In this document: in pieces, positions 19,681 to 20,038 of the stretch | How the letters are laid out: every line of letters begins with the position of its first letter | Numbering within the stretch: the first letter of the stretch is position 1 | Virus record (IMG/VR): IMGVR_UViG_3300035698_013734 | Location: 1 to 20,038 of that record | Source: a virus | DNA length: 20,038 nt | Reading direction: 5' to 3' (one strand) | The notes under the pieces: generated by a model | Told to the model about the DNA's origin: nothing | What the model saw: only the letters and a program-made list of their open reading frames with translations | The model's database searches: none | Translations under genes and position numbers: made by a program

Positions 19681-19712
19681 CAATATACAAAAAAAAATTG
19701 AAAGGAATAATA

Positions 19713-20038
19713 ATGGAAATTAATTATGAAAAAGATATGGAGATAGACCCGAACGCTTTAGATGTTGAAATTCTAAATCAAACTGAATTAGGATTTGCAT
19801 ATTGCAAACAGTTAGCAACCGCAAGATATACATTACAACTTGCAGAGGAAAAGGTCAAAACTGTAAGGTCTGAATTAATTAAGAAAGCAAATGAAACTCC
19901 TGCAATAATGGGTACAGGCATAAAACCTACTGCTCCTAATATTGAAGCATTTTACAGAACAAATTCTGCTTACAAACTTGTAAAAACAGAATGGATTGAT
20001 GCAAAGTATGAATGTGATATGGCAGAAATGGCACAACA
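19713..20038 (+). CDS. Conserved phage coiled-coil protein, 5' part only
   Basis: The frame is open from an ATG behind AAAGGAAT to the end of the window (108 codons), so the gene is cut by the window edge. It begins EINYEKDMEIDPNALDVEIL, continues with a long helix (LATARYTLQLAEEKVKTVRS, LIKKANETP) and a second helical part (FYRTNSAYKLVKTEWIDAKY), an arrangement I recall from phage proteins of unknown function adjacent to recombination or single-strand-binding genes. It is highly charged, with no metal or nucleotide motif. Expression is likely from the promoter at 19650-19680. Confidence 0.8.
   Translation, partial: MEINYEKDMEIDPNALDVEILNQTELGFAYCKQLATARYTLQLAEEKVKTVRSELIKKANETPAIMGTGIKPTAPNIEAFYRTNSAYKLVKTEWIDAKYECDMAEMAQ

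Noticed and set aside
1-20038. CRISPR arrays, insertion sequences, integrase attachment sites or rRNA
   Set aside because: No regularly spaced repeats, transposase or integrase frames, terminal inverted repeats or rRNA-like stretches were seen on either strand.

Overview
The window is a stretch of a double-stranded DNA phage (or closely related element) genome that probably infects a member of the Bacillota. The reasons are a strongly AT-rich sequence, strict plus-strand gene order, very short or overlapping gene junctions (ATGA and TAATG overlaps), strong AGGAG-type ribosome binding sites before most genes, many small proteins without recognisable homology, and an almost complete phage replication set. 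TAA, TAG and TGA all serve as stops, so the standard bacterial code fits. Host and phage identity are inferences; no structural gene is present.

Layout. 15-2865: mostly small unknown proteins, a possible tRNA-like RNA (553-604) and a sigma-70 region-2-like protein (2231-2743). 2862-4998: ATP-dependent DNA ligase and an ArdC-type antirestriction protein with a zincin motif. 4991-7378: small unknown proteins, then a DnaG-like primase with zinc ribbon and TOPRIM domains (6012-6920). 7379-7696: a gene-free regulatory stretch with a promoter, a 5' hairpin and an intrinsic terminator before the next gene. 7697-12587: a small conserved phage protein, a stand-alone winged-helix protein, a lambda-O-like initiator/loader protein with an inverted-repeat cluster inside its gene (candidate origin), a DnaB-like helicase, a thymidine-kinase-like protein, a 67-residue protein that looks like the detached zinc/glycyl-radical tail of anaerobic ribonucleotide reductase, and a zinc-ribbon protein. 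12588-12849: hairpins, terminator and promoter. 12850-19519: a beta-class DNA methyltransferase, a beta-clamp-like protein, a uracil-DNA-glycosylase-like domain fused to a 3'-5' exonuclease, a family A polymerase on a separate overlapping gene, and a DnaX-like clamp loader ATPase. 19520-19712: another regulatory spacer. 19713-end: start of a conserved phage coiled-coil protein.

How it fits together. Initiator, helicase, primase, clamp, clamp loader, polymerase with exonuclease, and ligase would assemble most of a phage-owned replisome. Thymidine kinase and the reductase-like fragment point to nucleotide supply. ArdC and the methyltransferase point to evasion of host restriction. Transcription appears to be organised by a phage-specific promoter family: GTATTA, exactly 15 bases, then TCGTATAATA. 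It occurs in the three main intergenic regions, with a degenerate fourth copy at 5691-5721. Two more conventional sigma-A-type promoters precede 8114 and 11212.

The observations most worth a second look are the promoter family, the detached glycyl-radical-like domain, the 51-nt tRNA-like element, the inverted-repeat cluster inside the initiator gene, the short leader RNA after promoter 7545-7575, and an isolated 18-bp palindrome that joins an anti-Shine-Dalgarno sequence to its complement.
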